IMG/VR virus record: IMGVR_UViG_3300009184_000179
Coordinates: 1 to 26,232 of that record
DNA length: 26,232 bases
From: a virus
Strand: one strand, 5' to 3'
Part shown: positions 13,645-22,874 of the stretch, piece after piece
Layout of the letters: each line of letters opens with the position of its first letter
How positions within the stretch are numbered: position 1 is the first letter of the stretch
Notes under the pieces: model-generated
Seen by the model: only the letters and a program-made list of their open reading frames with translations
Told to the model about the DNA's origin: nothing
Database searches by the model: none
Translations under genes and position numbers: made by a program

Positions 13645-15777
13645 TTGGCTGTAAAAGACTCCTTTGGCTTAGGCGGAGGTTCATCAAAATCCCGCCTAGT
13701 CGCTAACCTTACCGAAGAATACCGCAAACTTAATAACGTTCTTAAAGAAACTGAGAAGTTATCTAAGAGTATTGCCACTAATTTAAAAAACTCTTCTGGC
13801 GGTAAGGGCGGCAGTAACGCCGGTGGTGCTAGCTCTATGACTAGCCCTACCCCTCCTCCAGGCCCAGCAGGTCCAGCAGGCCCGGCGGCCCCTGGAGCAC
13901 CTGGGGGACCTGGAGGACCTGGCACTGGTGGCTCGACTAGTAACTATTCTATGTCATCTGCTATCAGAAGCATGGCCGGTACAGCATTAACTGCTCTCGC
14001 TACAGGCGTAGATGCTGGACAGTACGTTGAGAATGATATAGCTCGTCGTCGCTTTGGTTTCTTCTCTGGGGTGTATTCTAGACAAAATGACAATATCGGC
14101 ACTATAGCCGGTATGAAAGCATTTGCTTCAATGTCTAGCCGTGGAACCCCTGTAAGCGCTATGGACGCTGCAAATGCAACTATGGCGGGTAGCAGCATGG
14201 GCATTATGCCGGGCCTAAAGAACTATAACACTATTATAAATAGCACCGCTGGTATCTCTAACATACTTCCAGGTAGCGGCCTAGAAGGCGCTATGGGTGC
14301 AGTATCTGCGCTTAACCAAGGCGCAAGTGTTAATAAGCTTCGTATGATTGGCATTAACGTCCGTGACCAAAACGGTTTTATGCGTGGCGTTGAGGATATT
14401 GCTAGAGATTTATGGAAATCTTTAAATACTAATAAATCAGGTAGAAGTAATATTACTGAGGCAGATTTGTCTTTCTCGCTGCAGCCTGGTAACTCCCTTG
14501 ACATGATGCTTGACCAATATTTTGGTACAGATGCTGTGCTTCGTCAGGCTATCGTTTCTTATTTGTTCCAATTTGCTAAAAACAATGGCGCAAAAATTGG
14601 TGCTGGTTATCAGTCTGAAGCTGGTAAAAAAGAACTGCTTACTACAGGTGCAAGTCCTGGAATTGTTGAAAACATCGGTAGAAGAAATAAAGCCGGTGCT
14701 GCAAACGTCAGTGCTTATACTTCAGCCGGTGTTGCAGGTATTCAGGGCGCTAATGATACTATAACTAAAATTACTGAAATTACTACCGGCATGAGTTCAT
14801 TGCTTGAGGCGTTGGTAGGGGCAAGCACTTTTTCAACAACTCTTGGTAGTGCCGGTAATGGTACCGGTGGAATTTTAATTAAGGGAGCGGTTGATACGGC
14901 TAAATCTGTTTCTGATGTAGGTTTAAGTGCTCTTAAGCTCTCTTCAGAAGTTCTCATAGCGGCCGCGGTGTTAGCAGGTATTGTAACAGATAGTAGACAT
15001 GCTACTCAAATGGAAGATGAGCAATGGGCTGATGCAATTGCTAATGGCCAATTAACGCCTAATGATAAATGGTCCTATGGAGGCATCTCTACGGAAAAGC
15101 AGATAGAGTTAAACCAAATAAAAGCTGACCACAACGCTGCTACTGGAACTTCTGCTGTAACCCCAACTGCTTCAACCCCAACTAAGCCAATTAAGCCTAA
15201 GCTAAATGCAAGTAATAATCCAACTTGGGACCCAGCTAGACAGCTGGTAAACATTGGCGTTCATCCTACTGGATTTGTGCAACAGTCTGGAAGCATGACG
15301 GCTTGGGCAGGTAGCTTGCTAAAAGAAATAGGTGCTCCAGTTACTGCGGGTAACATTGCCTCAATCCTTGCTTGGATGAACGCTGAAAGCAGCTCAGAAA
15401 ATAACTATCAGACTTGGAATAACCCACTAAATACTACTCGTGCTTATGGCAATTCTATAAATAAGAATTACGCTCACGTTCAAGAGTTTGCTACTGAATC
15501 CGCCGGACTTACCGCTACAGCGTTAACTTTAAAGCAGGATAACTTTAAGGGACTATTGGACCTATTTAAGAATGACGCTGGATTTAACAAAATTACTTCT
15601 GCTATTACTAATAGCAAGTGGGGCACAAATACTATTCCGCAGTATGTGAATATTACTGTGGACGGTTCTAATGACCCTACAACAGTCGCAAGAACAATTA
15701 AAGAATATCTTCAAAGTGCAGCTGAGGCTGAAAGTGCTAGAGATGGCACACCTAGCGGAGGAATGTGGAACACATGA
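13645..15777 (+). CDS. Tail tape measure protein with collagen-like segment and lysozyme-like C-terminal domain, 710 aa
   Basis: TTG 13645 is the start, with AAAGG at 13631-13635. Residues about 18-48 are a coiled-coil-like helix. About 68-93 is a Gly/Pro collagen-like stretch (PPPGPAGPAGPAAPGAPGG). 100-450 is Ala/Gly/Ser-rich helix with a hydrophobic run at about 433-448 (VLIAAAVLAGIV), as in tape measure proteins. Residues about 550-660 resemble a lysozyme/transglycosylase-like fold: WAGSLLKEIG, AWMNAES with Glu581 as candidate acid, WNNPLNTT, HVQEFATESAGL. Role: sets tail length and, through the C-terminal domain, may open peptidoglycan during injection. Position after the chaperone supports the call; catalytic activity is not proven. 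Confidence 0.8.
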   Translation: MAVKDSFGLGGGSSKSRLVANLTEEYRKLNNVLKETEKLSKSIATNLKNSSGGKGGSNAGGASSMTSPTPPPGPAGPAGPAAPGAPGGPGGPGTGGSTSNYSMSSAIRSMAGTALTALATGVDAGQYVENDIARRRFGFFSGVYSRQNDNIGTIAGMKAFASMSSRGTPVSAMDAANATMAGSSMGIMPGLKNYNTIINSTAGISNILPGSGLEGAMGAVSALNQGASVNKLRMIGINVRDQNGFMRGVEDIARDLWKSLNTNKSGRSNITEADLSFSLQPGNSLDMMLDQYFGTDAVLRQAIVSYLFQFAKNNGAKIGAGYQSEAGKKELLTTGASPGIVENIGRRNKAGAANVSAYTSAGVAGIQGANDTITKITEITTGMSSLLEALVGASTFSTTLGSAGNGTGGILIKGAVDTAKSVSDVGLSALKLSSEVLIAAAVLAGIVTDSRHATQMEDEQWADAIANGQLTPNDKWSYGGISTEKQIELNQIKADHNAATGTSAVTPTASTPTKPIKPKLNASNNPTWDPARQLVNIGVHPTGFVQQSGSMTAWAGSLLKEIGAPVTAGNIASILAWMNAESSSENNYQTWNNPLNTTRAYGNSINKNYAHVQEFATESAGLTATALTLKQDNFKGLLDLFKNDAGFNKITSAITNSKWGTNTIPQYVNITVDGSNDPTTVARTIKEYLQSAAEAESARDGTPSGGMWNT

Positions 15778-17147
15778 GTGGAAATACTAGCAGTTCAGCG
15801 AGTGCTCGTTCTATGGGCTATATATCTAATAACAGCGCTGACAATATTGTTGTAAATGTATACGTAGATAGCTCTTCATACTTTGCGGGAGACACTTCAG
15901 TGACTAAGCCTGCATCAGTAAATGACGAAATAAGCCCAGGTATTACTACATCAGTTAAGAAAAACTATAAGTATGTACCTACTGTGCCAACATCTTCAGG
16001 TAAATTTTCTTTTGATTCTACTACCCCTGTTATATCTGCTGGTAATACTACGTCTTATCAAACAATAGGTTCTTCGGTAAAACTTACTAAGGGCACTGGC
16101 TCTGTCACGTCGTCTGTAGCATATGGAGCTATATCCGCTAACGTGGTTAGATTTGACCAAAAGGATACCGTTACATCCGATAATAAGTTTTCGGTTAAAG
16201 TACCTGAAGCCCCTGCTAATCCGGGAGAGTACCAGTGGAACTTGCCGCCTCACCAATGGAGTATGCCAAGGCTTCCTAACTCAGACCCAAATAATATGCC
16301 GGCTGAGAATAGAAAAGTTTCTTCTGATGACCGTTACCGCAGAGGCCGTATTTGGTGGAAAGCTAGTGACACATCATTGTCTACCGTAGATGGAAACGGT
16401 AATACTACCAAAATTGATAACTCTGACCGCAAATATGGATTCCAGTTTTTATGGAACCCTGCTAGCTTTGGTACATCTGTGGCTGTACAAATGGATGCTA
16501 CCCCAAACGTCAATGACCGTTTCTTGGGCCAGGTAGGCGCATTCCCAGCTACTGAATCTATTTCGTTTACTATTGAAGTAAATAGAATAAATGATTTTGC
16601 GTGTGCCAATGCTGTATTTAAGAGGCCTAATAACATTGGTAGTGCTTTAGGTAATCCTGGAACTAATAACTTTATAACCCCAGCCGAAGTGGCTCAGTTT
16701 GCCCCATACTACTCGAATAACGGTAGCTTTACTGCGTCTTTGCTTAAGAATGGTCGTAATAAAACTGTAGAACAAAAGCTTGTAGACCTTTTTCAAAGAG
16801 GTACTCTAGCGGACATTGAGTATCTATACACAGCAATCAATGGACCTGGCCCTGGAAGCACTGCTTCTGGGGGCGACTTCTGGAAGAACGGTCGTGGTAT
16901 AATTACTGCTGACATTGGTTTCTTAATGCCTAGTTTGCTTAACATAGACATTGGCCCATTGTCGTACCTTGGATATGTAACTAACATGTCTGTAAACCAC
17001 ACTATGTTTACCCCGGACATGATTCCTATTCAAAGTACTGTTCAAATTTCCTTTAACCTACTGGCTACTGCTGGTCTTAGCACAGGTCCTTCTACACCTG
17101 ACCCTGCTACTGCTCCTTCAGGCACGTCTGTTTGGGGGCCAATGTGA
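15774..17147 (+). CDS. Baseplate hub-type structural protein, 457 aa
   Basis: I choose ATG 15774, which overlaps the tape measure stop (ATGA). An in-frame GTG at 15765 is only three bases from the GGAGG at 15757-15761 and so is badly spaced. The N-terminal about 130 residues are Ser/Thr/Val-rich and poorly structured. A conserved-looking part then has QWNLPPHQWSMP, RRGRIWWKASD, YGFQFLWNPASF and, near the end, LGYVTNMSVNHTMFTPDMIP. The YGFQF.WNP and TNMSVNH.MFT patterns are typical of hub proteins that contact the tape measure and the LysM protein in actinophage-type tails. No enzyme motif. Confidence 0.7.
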   Translation: MSGNTSSSASARSMGYISNNSADNIVVNVYVDSSSYFAGDTSVTKPASVNDEISPGITTSVKKNYKYVPTVPTSSGKFSFDSTTPVISAGNTTSYQTIGSSVKLTKGTGSVTSSVAYGAISANVVRFDQKDTVTSDNKFSVKVPEAPANPGEYQWNLPPHQWSMPRLPNSDPNNMPAENRKVSSDDRYRRGRIWWKASDTSLSTVDGNGNTTKIDNSDRKYGFQFLWNPASFGTSVAVQMDATPNVNDRFLGQVGAFPATESISFTIEVNRINDFACANAVFKRPNNIGSALGNPGTNNFITPAEVAQFAPYYSNNGSFTASLLKNGRNKTVEQKLVDLFQRGTLADIEYLYTAINGPGPGSTASGGDFWKNGRGIITADIGFLMPSLLNIDIGPLSYLGYVTNMSVNHTMFTPDMIPIQSTVQISFNLLATAGLSTGPSTPDPATAPSGTSVWGPM

Positions 17148-17165
17148 TGAGTATGGAGGTAACTA

Positions 17166-17450
17166 ATGGCTGCGCCATCTAATGACTCAAGATACTACGA
17201 CTCAGTTGTAGATTATTTCACTACTACTCCTAATGGAGAAAATGCTCCTGTAATGTTTTATGACTTTAGCGAGCTTGGAAATTTAAACTACGTTGATTAC
17301 TTGTGGAAAGACGGAGACCGCATAGATAACTTAGCTGCTAAGTTCTTTTTGTTTCCTACTCGTTGGTGGATTATTGCCGAGTTTAACCCTAGAATTACTG
17401 ACTGGATTAACGTAGCGCCTGGCACAATCGTTAGGATACCTCGTGTCTAA
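17166..17450 (+). CDS. LysM-domain baseplate protein (T4 gp53 / P2 gpX-like), 94 aa
   Basis: GGAGG stands just before ATG 17166. Residues about 45-94 read YLWKDGDRIDNLAAKFF, then RWWIIAEFNPRITDWINVAP and GTIVRIPRV, which is a LysM fold pattern: a Gly-Asp turn, a helix, an aromatic helix ending in Asn, and a final strand. In contractile tails such a small LysM protein clamps hub and wedge (gp53, XkdP, gpX). The next gene starts inside its last codons. Confidence 0.85.
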   Translation: MAAPSNDSRYYDSVVDYFTTTPNGENAPVMFYDFSELGNLNYVDYLWKDGDRIDNLAAKFFLFPTRWWIIAEFNPRITDWINVAPGTIVRIPRV

Positions 17451-18753
17451 TTACGTTACAGTCAACTTTCCTACTAGTTCACAGCAGCCTAAGCGTGTAT
17501 ATAAAGTAGCCCTTATTCAAGAAATATTTGCGCACGATTACGCTACCGTAGAGTTTAGGGATTGGAACTTAGACCCTTTGAACATCAAACCTGGTGTATT
17601 AATGACTATTACAATCAGAAATAAAACATACAGCGGGTATGTCCACGACCTAAAGAACCACCAGACTTCCGGCAAAAACTTTACAAAAGTTGGTTTTATT
17701 GGCGCATCTTATGTAATGAAACAGGCTAGCCAAAAAATTTATAAAAATATGTCTGCAGATCAAATCGTAGCAGAGATTGCTAAAAAATATAATTTTGCTT
17801 ATAGGGTTACTCCTTGCCCTATTATCTATAACCAGGTAGCTCAAGCTGGTATGACTGACTGGGAGTTTATGGTTAAACTTGCCAGACAAGCTGGGTACTT
17901 CCTAAGAGCAGAAAATACAGAATTGCATTTTCACCCAGTTACTGAGGACTTCAAAGAACTTATTACTGAAGCTGTGACTTTTCAAAAAGCGGATGGAGGA
18001 TTTAAGCCTGTAAATCCTATCTATTCATTTAAGCCGGTTATTAGCGAAACTTTGAGACACTTTGGCTTTAAGAAGTCTGCTACCTCACTAGCTGGTGTAG
18101 ACCCTGTCAGCGGTTCATCATTTAAGATAACTAACCAAACATCTTCTGGCCCTAACAGACAGCTATCAAACGTAGACTTTTTTGATTCTCACGCTACTCA
18201 GGCTGTGGCAAACGATTACCAAACAGCTAAGCACTACGCCGAAGCTGCCGATGAGAACAGCCGTTTTCCTTATGCTGCGGAAGCTCAGACTATTGGAGTA
18301 TCTTCAATCCGCCCTTGTATGCCTGTGTACTTTAAAAATGTAGGCTCAGAGTACTCGGGCTATTGGACAGTGCTTAGTGTAACCCACACTGTAACAGAAG
18401 AAAATCTAAACCAGCAGATGTATACCTGTGATATAACTGTTGCTTCTGACTCTTTAGGTAGAATTGCGGACAGTAGCATCCCTGCCGTACCTGCTCCCAA
18501 CCCAACAAGAAAGCTTATCCCTAATCAAAGAAACACAAACGTTAAGCCAAAAACTATTATTTATAAGCCAAGTATTACTACAAAGAGAAACCAAAAGACA
18601 GAGTTTATAGATAGAGTTAACAGAGCTAACCAAACTGGGCCTTTCGTAGCAACGGCTCGTTGGGGCTCTACCCACCGCGATTTAAGATACAAATTACCTG
18701 ACGAGCGTATGCCGCAGTCTGTATGGGCAAAGCTGAGGTCAAATGCTATCTGA
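17443..18753 (+). CDS. Baseplate hub protein, gpD/gp27-like, 436 aa
   Basis: GTG 17443 overlaps the end of the LysM gene. The protein has the late-control gpD/VgrG-N hallmark layout: tandem beta domains (TVEFRDWNLDPLNIKPGVL), then KIYKNMSADQIVAEIAKKY, and the diagnostic MTDWEFMVKLARQAGYFLRA with HFHP following. After the core (about 1-330) there is a Pro/Asn/Arg-rich tail (about 340-436) unlike the family, possibly a linker. Trimers of this protein form the torus through which DNA passes and on which the spike sits. The next gene, as expected, is the spike. Confidence 0.9.
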   Translation: MSNYVTVNFPTSSQQPKRVYKVALIQEIFAHDYATVEFRDWNLDPLNIKPGVLMTITIRNKTYSGYVHDLKNHQTSGKNFTKVGFIGASYVMKQASQKIYKNMSADQIVAEIAKKYNFAYRVTPCPIIYNQVAQAGMTDWEFMVKLARQAGYFLRAENTELHFHPVTEDFKELITEAVTFQKADGGFKPVNPIYSFKPVISETLRHFGFKKSATSLAGVDPVSGSSFKITNQTSSGPNRQLSNVDFFDSHATQAVANDYQTAKHYAEAADENSRFPYAAEAQTIGVSSIRPCMPVYFKNVGSEYSGYWTVLSVTHTVTEENLNQQMYTCDITVASDSLGRIADSSIPAVPAPNPTRKLIPNQRNTNVKPKTIIYKPSITTKRNQKTEFIDRVNRANQTGPFVATARWGSTHRDLRYKLPDERMPQSVWAKLRSNAI

Positions 18754-19471
18754 AGTTAGATACTACGGAATATACCGAGGAATTGTCGAATCTACTAGCG
18801 ACCCTGAAAACCTAAATAGGGTTACGTTAACCGTACCGCAGGTATTAGGAACAGAAATCACTAACTGGGCTTGGCCTATTATTTTCGCATCTACTAATAA
18901 AAAAATACCATATGGTTCTTGGATTAGCACAATCACGCAAACAACAGCGGATAGCTCTGTAAATAATGTAATTGCTTTGGATACTGTAGAAGGAAGCTAC
19001 GGTATAGATTTAATTAACCCTAGTACTACAACCCCAGCCACTTCTGCAATTAAATTTAACTATGCTGGCACGTACAATATTCAAATATCTGCTCAGCTAT
19101 ACACCACTATCGGTGGAAATGGGTTTTTAAACGCAGATATGTGGATGAGACAAAACGGCATAGATGTCCCAAATTCTGCAGGCTCTATATCTATTGGTTC
19201 TAAAAATCCTTATACAGTTGCTAGCTGGAATTACATAATAGATATTTCTGTTGGTGATACTTTGCAGTGGATTTGGCACGTAAATACCTCTACGTCTACC
19301 TCTTTGATTGCCACCTCTGCACAAGCCGGACCCCCTGCTCAACCTGAGACTCCTTCATTTACCGTGTCTGCTACGCACGTTGGCGGGTTTAAGCCTATTG
19401 TAGGAGAGCCTTGCTGGGTTATGTTTGAAGGCGGCGACCCTAATTTCCCTCTATGGTTAGGAACATTCTAA
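18743..19471 (+). CDS. Baseplate central spike (gp5/gpV-like OB-fold) interrupted by a C1q-like domain, 242 aa
   Basis: Overlaps the hub gene by 11 bases. Residues 5-48 (VRYYGIYRGIVESTSDPENL, VPQVLGTEITNWAWP) are the first OB-fold strands; residues 215-242 (FKPIVGEPCWVMFEGGDP, FPLWLGTF) are the last. Between them, about 56-210, lies a jelly roll with SYGIDLINPSTTTP, IKFNYAGTYNIQISAQLY, MWMRQNGIDVPNSAGSI, VASWNYIIDISVGDTLQWIW, the usual pattern of C1q/TNF-like trimeric domains. The OB-fold normally caps the hub and supports the needle. No needle repeat or lysozyme domain is present. A trimeric insert could serve as an outward-facing binder. Confidence 0.8.
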   Translation: MLSEVRYYGIYRGIVESTSDPENLNRVTLTVPQVLGTEITNWAWPIIFASTNKKIPYGSWISTITQTTADSSVNNVIALDTVEGSYGIDLINPSTTTPATSAIKFNYAGTYNIQISAQLYTTIGGNGFLNADMWMRQNGIDVPNSAGSISIGSKNPYTVASWNYIIDISVGDTLQWIWHVNTSTSTSLIATSAQAGPPAQPETPSFTVSATHVGGFKPIVGEPCWVMFEGGDPNFPLWLGTF

Positions 19472-19896
19472 TGGCTATTAAAGTAATTAATTACCCGTTT
19501 TCTTTCGGAAAAAACTCGGCTAACACTAATATCACCTCTATAGCAGCTACTTCTGACTATAAGAAGATATGGCAGCAGCGAGTTTTATTGGTACTTGGAA
19601 CCAGGCCAGGAGAGCGCCTAATGCGCCCTAATTTTGGTTCTAATCTACACACGGTAGTATTTGAGCCTGAAGCTACTGCAGGCCAAATCGCTAAAGACAG
19701 TATTACAAGAGCGTTTATTGACTGGCTGCCCGCACTAGAGCTACGTCAAATATCCCCCTCATTTGACCTCACTACTGGCATTTTAACAGTAAGTATTACC
19801 TACGGACTGCCCAATGGGGAGCCAGATAGTGTTACAATTAATACTGGAATATTCAACCGTTCTGGTGATTTACTGCAGGAGATAAACAATGGCTGA
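19471..19896 (+). CDS. Baseplate wedge protein, gpW/gp25-like, 141 aa
   Basis: ATG 19471 is in a TAATG overlap with the spike stop and has AGGA eight bases upstream; an in-frame ATG at 19453 is less well placed. Blocks KIWQQRVLLVLGTRPGERLM, RPNFGSNLHTVVFEP and AFIDWLPALELRQI are diagnostic of the gp25-like family, which helps trigger sheath polymerisation and links wedges to the sheath. Length is normal, and its end overlaps the J-like gene, as in most contractile systems. Confidence 0.93.
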   Translation: MAIKVINYPFSFGKNSANTNITSIAATSDYKKIWQQRVLLVLGTRPGERLMRPNFGSNLHTVVFEPEATAGQIAKDSITRAFIDWLPALELRQISPSFDLTTGILTVSITYGLPNGEPDSVTINTGIFNRSGDLLQEINNG

Positions 19897-22132
19897 TACA
19901 GTTAACGTTACTAAAAATTATATTCCGCAAATTGACTACGTCTCACGTGACTATACAGCAATTTTAGCGGACTTGACCGCTATTGCTAAGCAGTTTAACC
20001 CTACTTGGGCTGTCAGCGACCCTACCGATATCGGTGTAGCGTTGCTAGAAACTTTTGCCTACCTGGGCGACATTATGAGCTTTTACACTGACCGTATGGC
20101 TTCTGAAGGTTTCCTAGGGACTGCTAGCCAGCGTGCTAGCGTATTGCAGATTGCGTCTATGCTTGGGTATACCCCAACACCAAGTAGTGCGGCCACAGTC
20201 GCGTTGTCTCTTACAAATAATAACCCTAGCGGCACTTTAACTATTCCCGCCGGTACTCAAATTGCTTCTACAACTTTAGTTAATGGACAAAGTACTCAGG
20301 TAGTTTTTGAGCTTGATAACGATGTATCTGTTGGTTTTGGAGCAACAGTCAACACGACTGCTACTCAGGGAGTAACAACTACTGATGAAGACCTGGGTAC
20401 GTCTGACGGTACCCCTAGCCAAGTATTTAAAATTGCTCAAGCTGGAGTTGTGATTAACAGCAGCGGCAGTAACATTATTGTTAAAGTTGGCGGAATTCAA
20501 TACACATACAGCTCTTCTTTGGTAGACAACAACCCGTATGACTCAGTGTTTAGCACAACTATGGATGCTGATGGCTACACCTATATTGTATTTGGCGACG
20601 GAGTTGGTGGCCGCATTCCGCCTGCAACTTATTCAATCACAGTTACCTATCGCGTTGGAGTAGGTTCTGCTGGAAATATCGCAGCAAATTCATTGGCAAA
20701 GAATACTTTGACTGGAAGCTACAACGTTACTGTTGCTCAACTAAGCGTTGCTACTGGTGGAGCTGACCAAGAGTCTACTGACTCTATCAGAATTAACGCT
20801 CCTAGAGCGCTAAGAACTTTGAGGCGCGCAGTCTCTCTTAAAGACTACGCTTACTTAGCTTTGCAGGTATCAGGTGTTTCAAAGTCAAGCGCTGATGCTG
20901 CGGTATGGTCAAACGTTAATTTATACATTGCACCTTTTGGAAGCAGTGCTGTAAACACTTACGGCCCATTTACAAATATTACTGCAATTAATCAAACTGC
21001 TAGCGATAGCACCGCTGGTACTGGATATTTAACTTATACGATTGCCACTACGGGGCTTGTGACTAACCAAAGTTACGTAACTATTACTGGATGTACCTTC
21101 CCTACTTATGATATCAACACTCCTACGCTAGTAACTTACGCTGATAATACAAAATTTACTGTGGCTAAGCCGGCAAGCATCACTACACTTCCTGGTGTGG
21201 CTGGGTCAGTAAGTCCTGGAGCAGATGCTTCTGTTAGCGTTACTGGCAGTAACACTACTGCGTTTAACACACTTAAAAGCAATGTAGTTAATTATTTTGT
21301 GGATAAGGTTGCACCAAACGTAACTCTAAATGTTCAACCTCCTGTTTATGTGCCTATAAATCTAGGGCTTACTCTACACGTTCTTCCGCAGTACAATCAA
21401 GAGACTGTAGTTACCCAAGCTCAAAACGCGCTTTCTAACCTAGTGTCTTACAATAATTCGTTCTTTGCTGACCGCATTCCTCCTCACTTTATTCTAAACG
21501 CACTTACTAATGTTGATGGCGTTGACTATGCTACAGTTGAGCATTTGCGCAGGCTGTCTAATGAGCAAAAGTACTGGACTTATTACTACACTAGAACCGT
21601 TGGCACTGCTACATTAACTTTCCCAAATTCCCATAACATTACTGCCGGTCAGATTATTAAAGTGTCTGGTGTTGCTGCTTTTGATGGTACTTATGCCGTA
21701 AACTCAGTTACAAGTAACTCAGTTACTATTACTGTTCCAGCAGGAACAGCCACACCTACTGGCGTAACTACCACGTCCAGCTCTCCTTCAGGAGCCCCTA
21801 CGCTTAACATTACAACGCCGGCATCTAAGGGAATCGTAGTGGGCATGTATGTTACTGGAACGAATGTGCCTTCTGAAACTTACAATCCTGCAATAGTAAC
21901 GGCTGTAAACGCTAACTCCATAACTATCTCGGTAAATATTGCTACTACTGTTACAAATGGAACCGCGCTTTCATTTAGCTGGCCACCTACTACATACCTA
22001 AACTCAGCATCAATTATTGCAGTTGACTCCACCACTTCTGCTGGAGTAACTACTTATGGCATTGTTTGTGCCGCTAATCAAATCCCTATTAAAAACATTT
22101 TTACTATCACCGCTCTCGGTGGACTTCAATAA
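19889..22132 (+). CDS. Baseplate wedge protein J-like (T4 gp6-like) with inserted beta modules, 747 aa
   Basis: Overlaps the gp25-like gene by eight bases, with AGGAG upstream. Residues about 11-105 (YIPQIDYVSRDYTAILADLT, DPTDIGVALLETFAYLGDIM, MLGYTP) are the classic J-protein N-terminal domain. TYIVFGDGVGGRIPP (about 231-245) and LRRAVSLKDYAYLALQVSGV (about 311-330) are core blocks. Extra domains are inserted at about 377-428 and appended at 572-626 and 635-698, resembling those in the sheath. Wedges made of this protein and the gpI-like protein ring the hub and transmit the contraction signal. Confidence 0.93.
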   Translation: MADTVNVTKNYIPQIDYVSRDYTAILADLTAIAKQFNPTWAVSDPTDIGVALLETFAYLGDIMSFYTDRMASEGFLGTASQRASVLQIASMLGYTPTPSSAATVALSLTNNNPSGTLTIPAGTQIASTTLVNGQSTQVVFELDNDVSVGFGATVNTTATQGVTTTDEDLGTSDGTPSQVFKIAQAGVVINSSGSNIIVKVGGIQYTYSSSLVDNNPYDSVFSTTMDADGYTYIVFGDGVGGRIPPATYSITVTYRVGVGSAGNIAANSLAKNTLTGSYNVTVAQLSVATGGADQESTDSIRINAPRALRTLRRAVSLKDYAYLALQVSGVSKSSADAAVWSNVNLYIAPFGSSAVNTYGPFTNITAINQTASDSTAGTGYLTYTIATTGLVTNQSYVTITGCTFPTYDINTPTLVTYADNTKFTVAKPASITTLPGVAGSVSPGADASVSVTGSNTTAFNTLKSNVVNYFVDKVAPNVTLNVQPPVYVPINLGLTLHVLPQYNQETVVTQAQNALSNLVSYNNSFFADRIPPHFILNALTNVDGVDYATVEHLRRLSNEQKYWTYYYTRTVGTATLTFPNSHNITAGQIIKVSGVAAFDGTYAVNSVTSNSVTITVPAGTATPTGVTTTSSSPSGAPTLNITTPASKGIVVGMYVTGTNVPSETYNPAIVTAVNANSITISVNIATTVTNGTALSFSWPPTTYLNSASIIAVDSTTSAGVTTYGIVCAANQIPIKNIFTITALGGLQ

Positions 22133-22146
22133 AGGAGAATAAATAA

Positions 22147-22863
22147 ATGGCAACTTATCCAGGTAGTTTAAAAACCTATACTAATAAAGTAGACGGCATT
22201 GATACCGTTTTAGCTGCTGACATAAATAGTGTTCAGGGAGAAATTCAGGCTATTGAAGCAGAGCTTGGAGTTAATCCAAGGACTTCTTCTCTGCCGGCTT
22301 CTACTGGAGCATATAATTCCAGCGGTACAAACACTACCGTAGCCGCTAGGTTAACTAACCTAGAAGCTGGCCTTACTGGAGACGCCGGTGATGGTGTCCG
22401 AGTAGGGTACACCTTACTGCACAGCGGTAACTTTACATCAGCTCCAGGAGCTCTTGCTATTACTGGAACATCGTACACAAAACTTGTAATAGTTGTTAGG
22501 ATTACCACTGCAGGCTCATCAAGCGCAATAACAGTTAACGTTAATGGGGCAACCACTGTTAAATATGGCGGTTTTACTTACCCATCCTCTGGAGTACCTA
22601 CCGCAGGTATTGGAAGCTTAACTGGTGGAACTTTTCCTATCAGCAACGTAGCATCTCCCGCATCTGGAGATACTATTACTGCAGAAATTTATAACGTAAA
22701 TGGCACAGGGGCTAAATCTGCCACTTGGGTAAACGGTGTTGGATTTGGCTCAGGAATTGCAACAGCTGGTGGAACTATTACATCTGCAGTTACTACCCTT
22801 ACTTTACAGGCAACAACTACTTATCCTACAGCAGCTACTTATTCAATTTATGGTGTCAAGTAA
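22147..22863 (+). CDS. Short fibre / baseplate appendage protein, 238 aa
   Basis: AGGAG lies upstream of ATG 22147. N-terminal YPGSLKTYTNKVDGIDTVLA, DINSVQGEIQAIEAELGV is a motif I recall at the base of many phage appendage proteins; the second part is a trimeric coiled-coil seed. Residues about 75-85 form a Gly-rich hinge and about 86-238 are Thr/Ser/Gly/Val-rich beta sheet ending YSIYGVK, a terminal strand typical of jelly-roll tips. Probably a trimeric short fibre at the baseplate, lying between the J-like and gpI-like wedge genes. Confidence 0.75.
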   Translation: MATYPGSLKTYTNKVDGIDTVLAADINSVQGEIQAIEAELGVNPRTSSLPASTGAYNSSGTNTTVAARLTNLEAGLTGDAGDGVRVGYTLLHSGNFTSAPGALAITGTSYTKLVIVVRITTAGSSSAITVNVNGATTVKYGGFTYPSSGVPTAGIGSLTGGTFPISNVASPASGDTITAEIYNVNGTGAKSATWVNGVGFGSGIATAGGTITSAVTTLTLQATTTYPTAATYSIYGVK

Positions 22864-22874
22864 TAGGTAAATAA

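Noticed and set aside
13506-13925. Minus-strand Pro/Gly-rich open frame that looks collagen-like
   Set aside because: It is the reverse complement of the Gly/Pro codons of the tape measure gene and has no ribosome binding site or neighbours on that strand.
15765-15773. Upstream GTG start for the hub-type gene
   Set aside because: The GGAGG is only three bases away; ATG 15774 in an ATGA overlap is better spaced.
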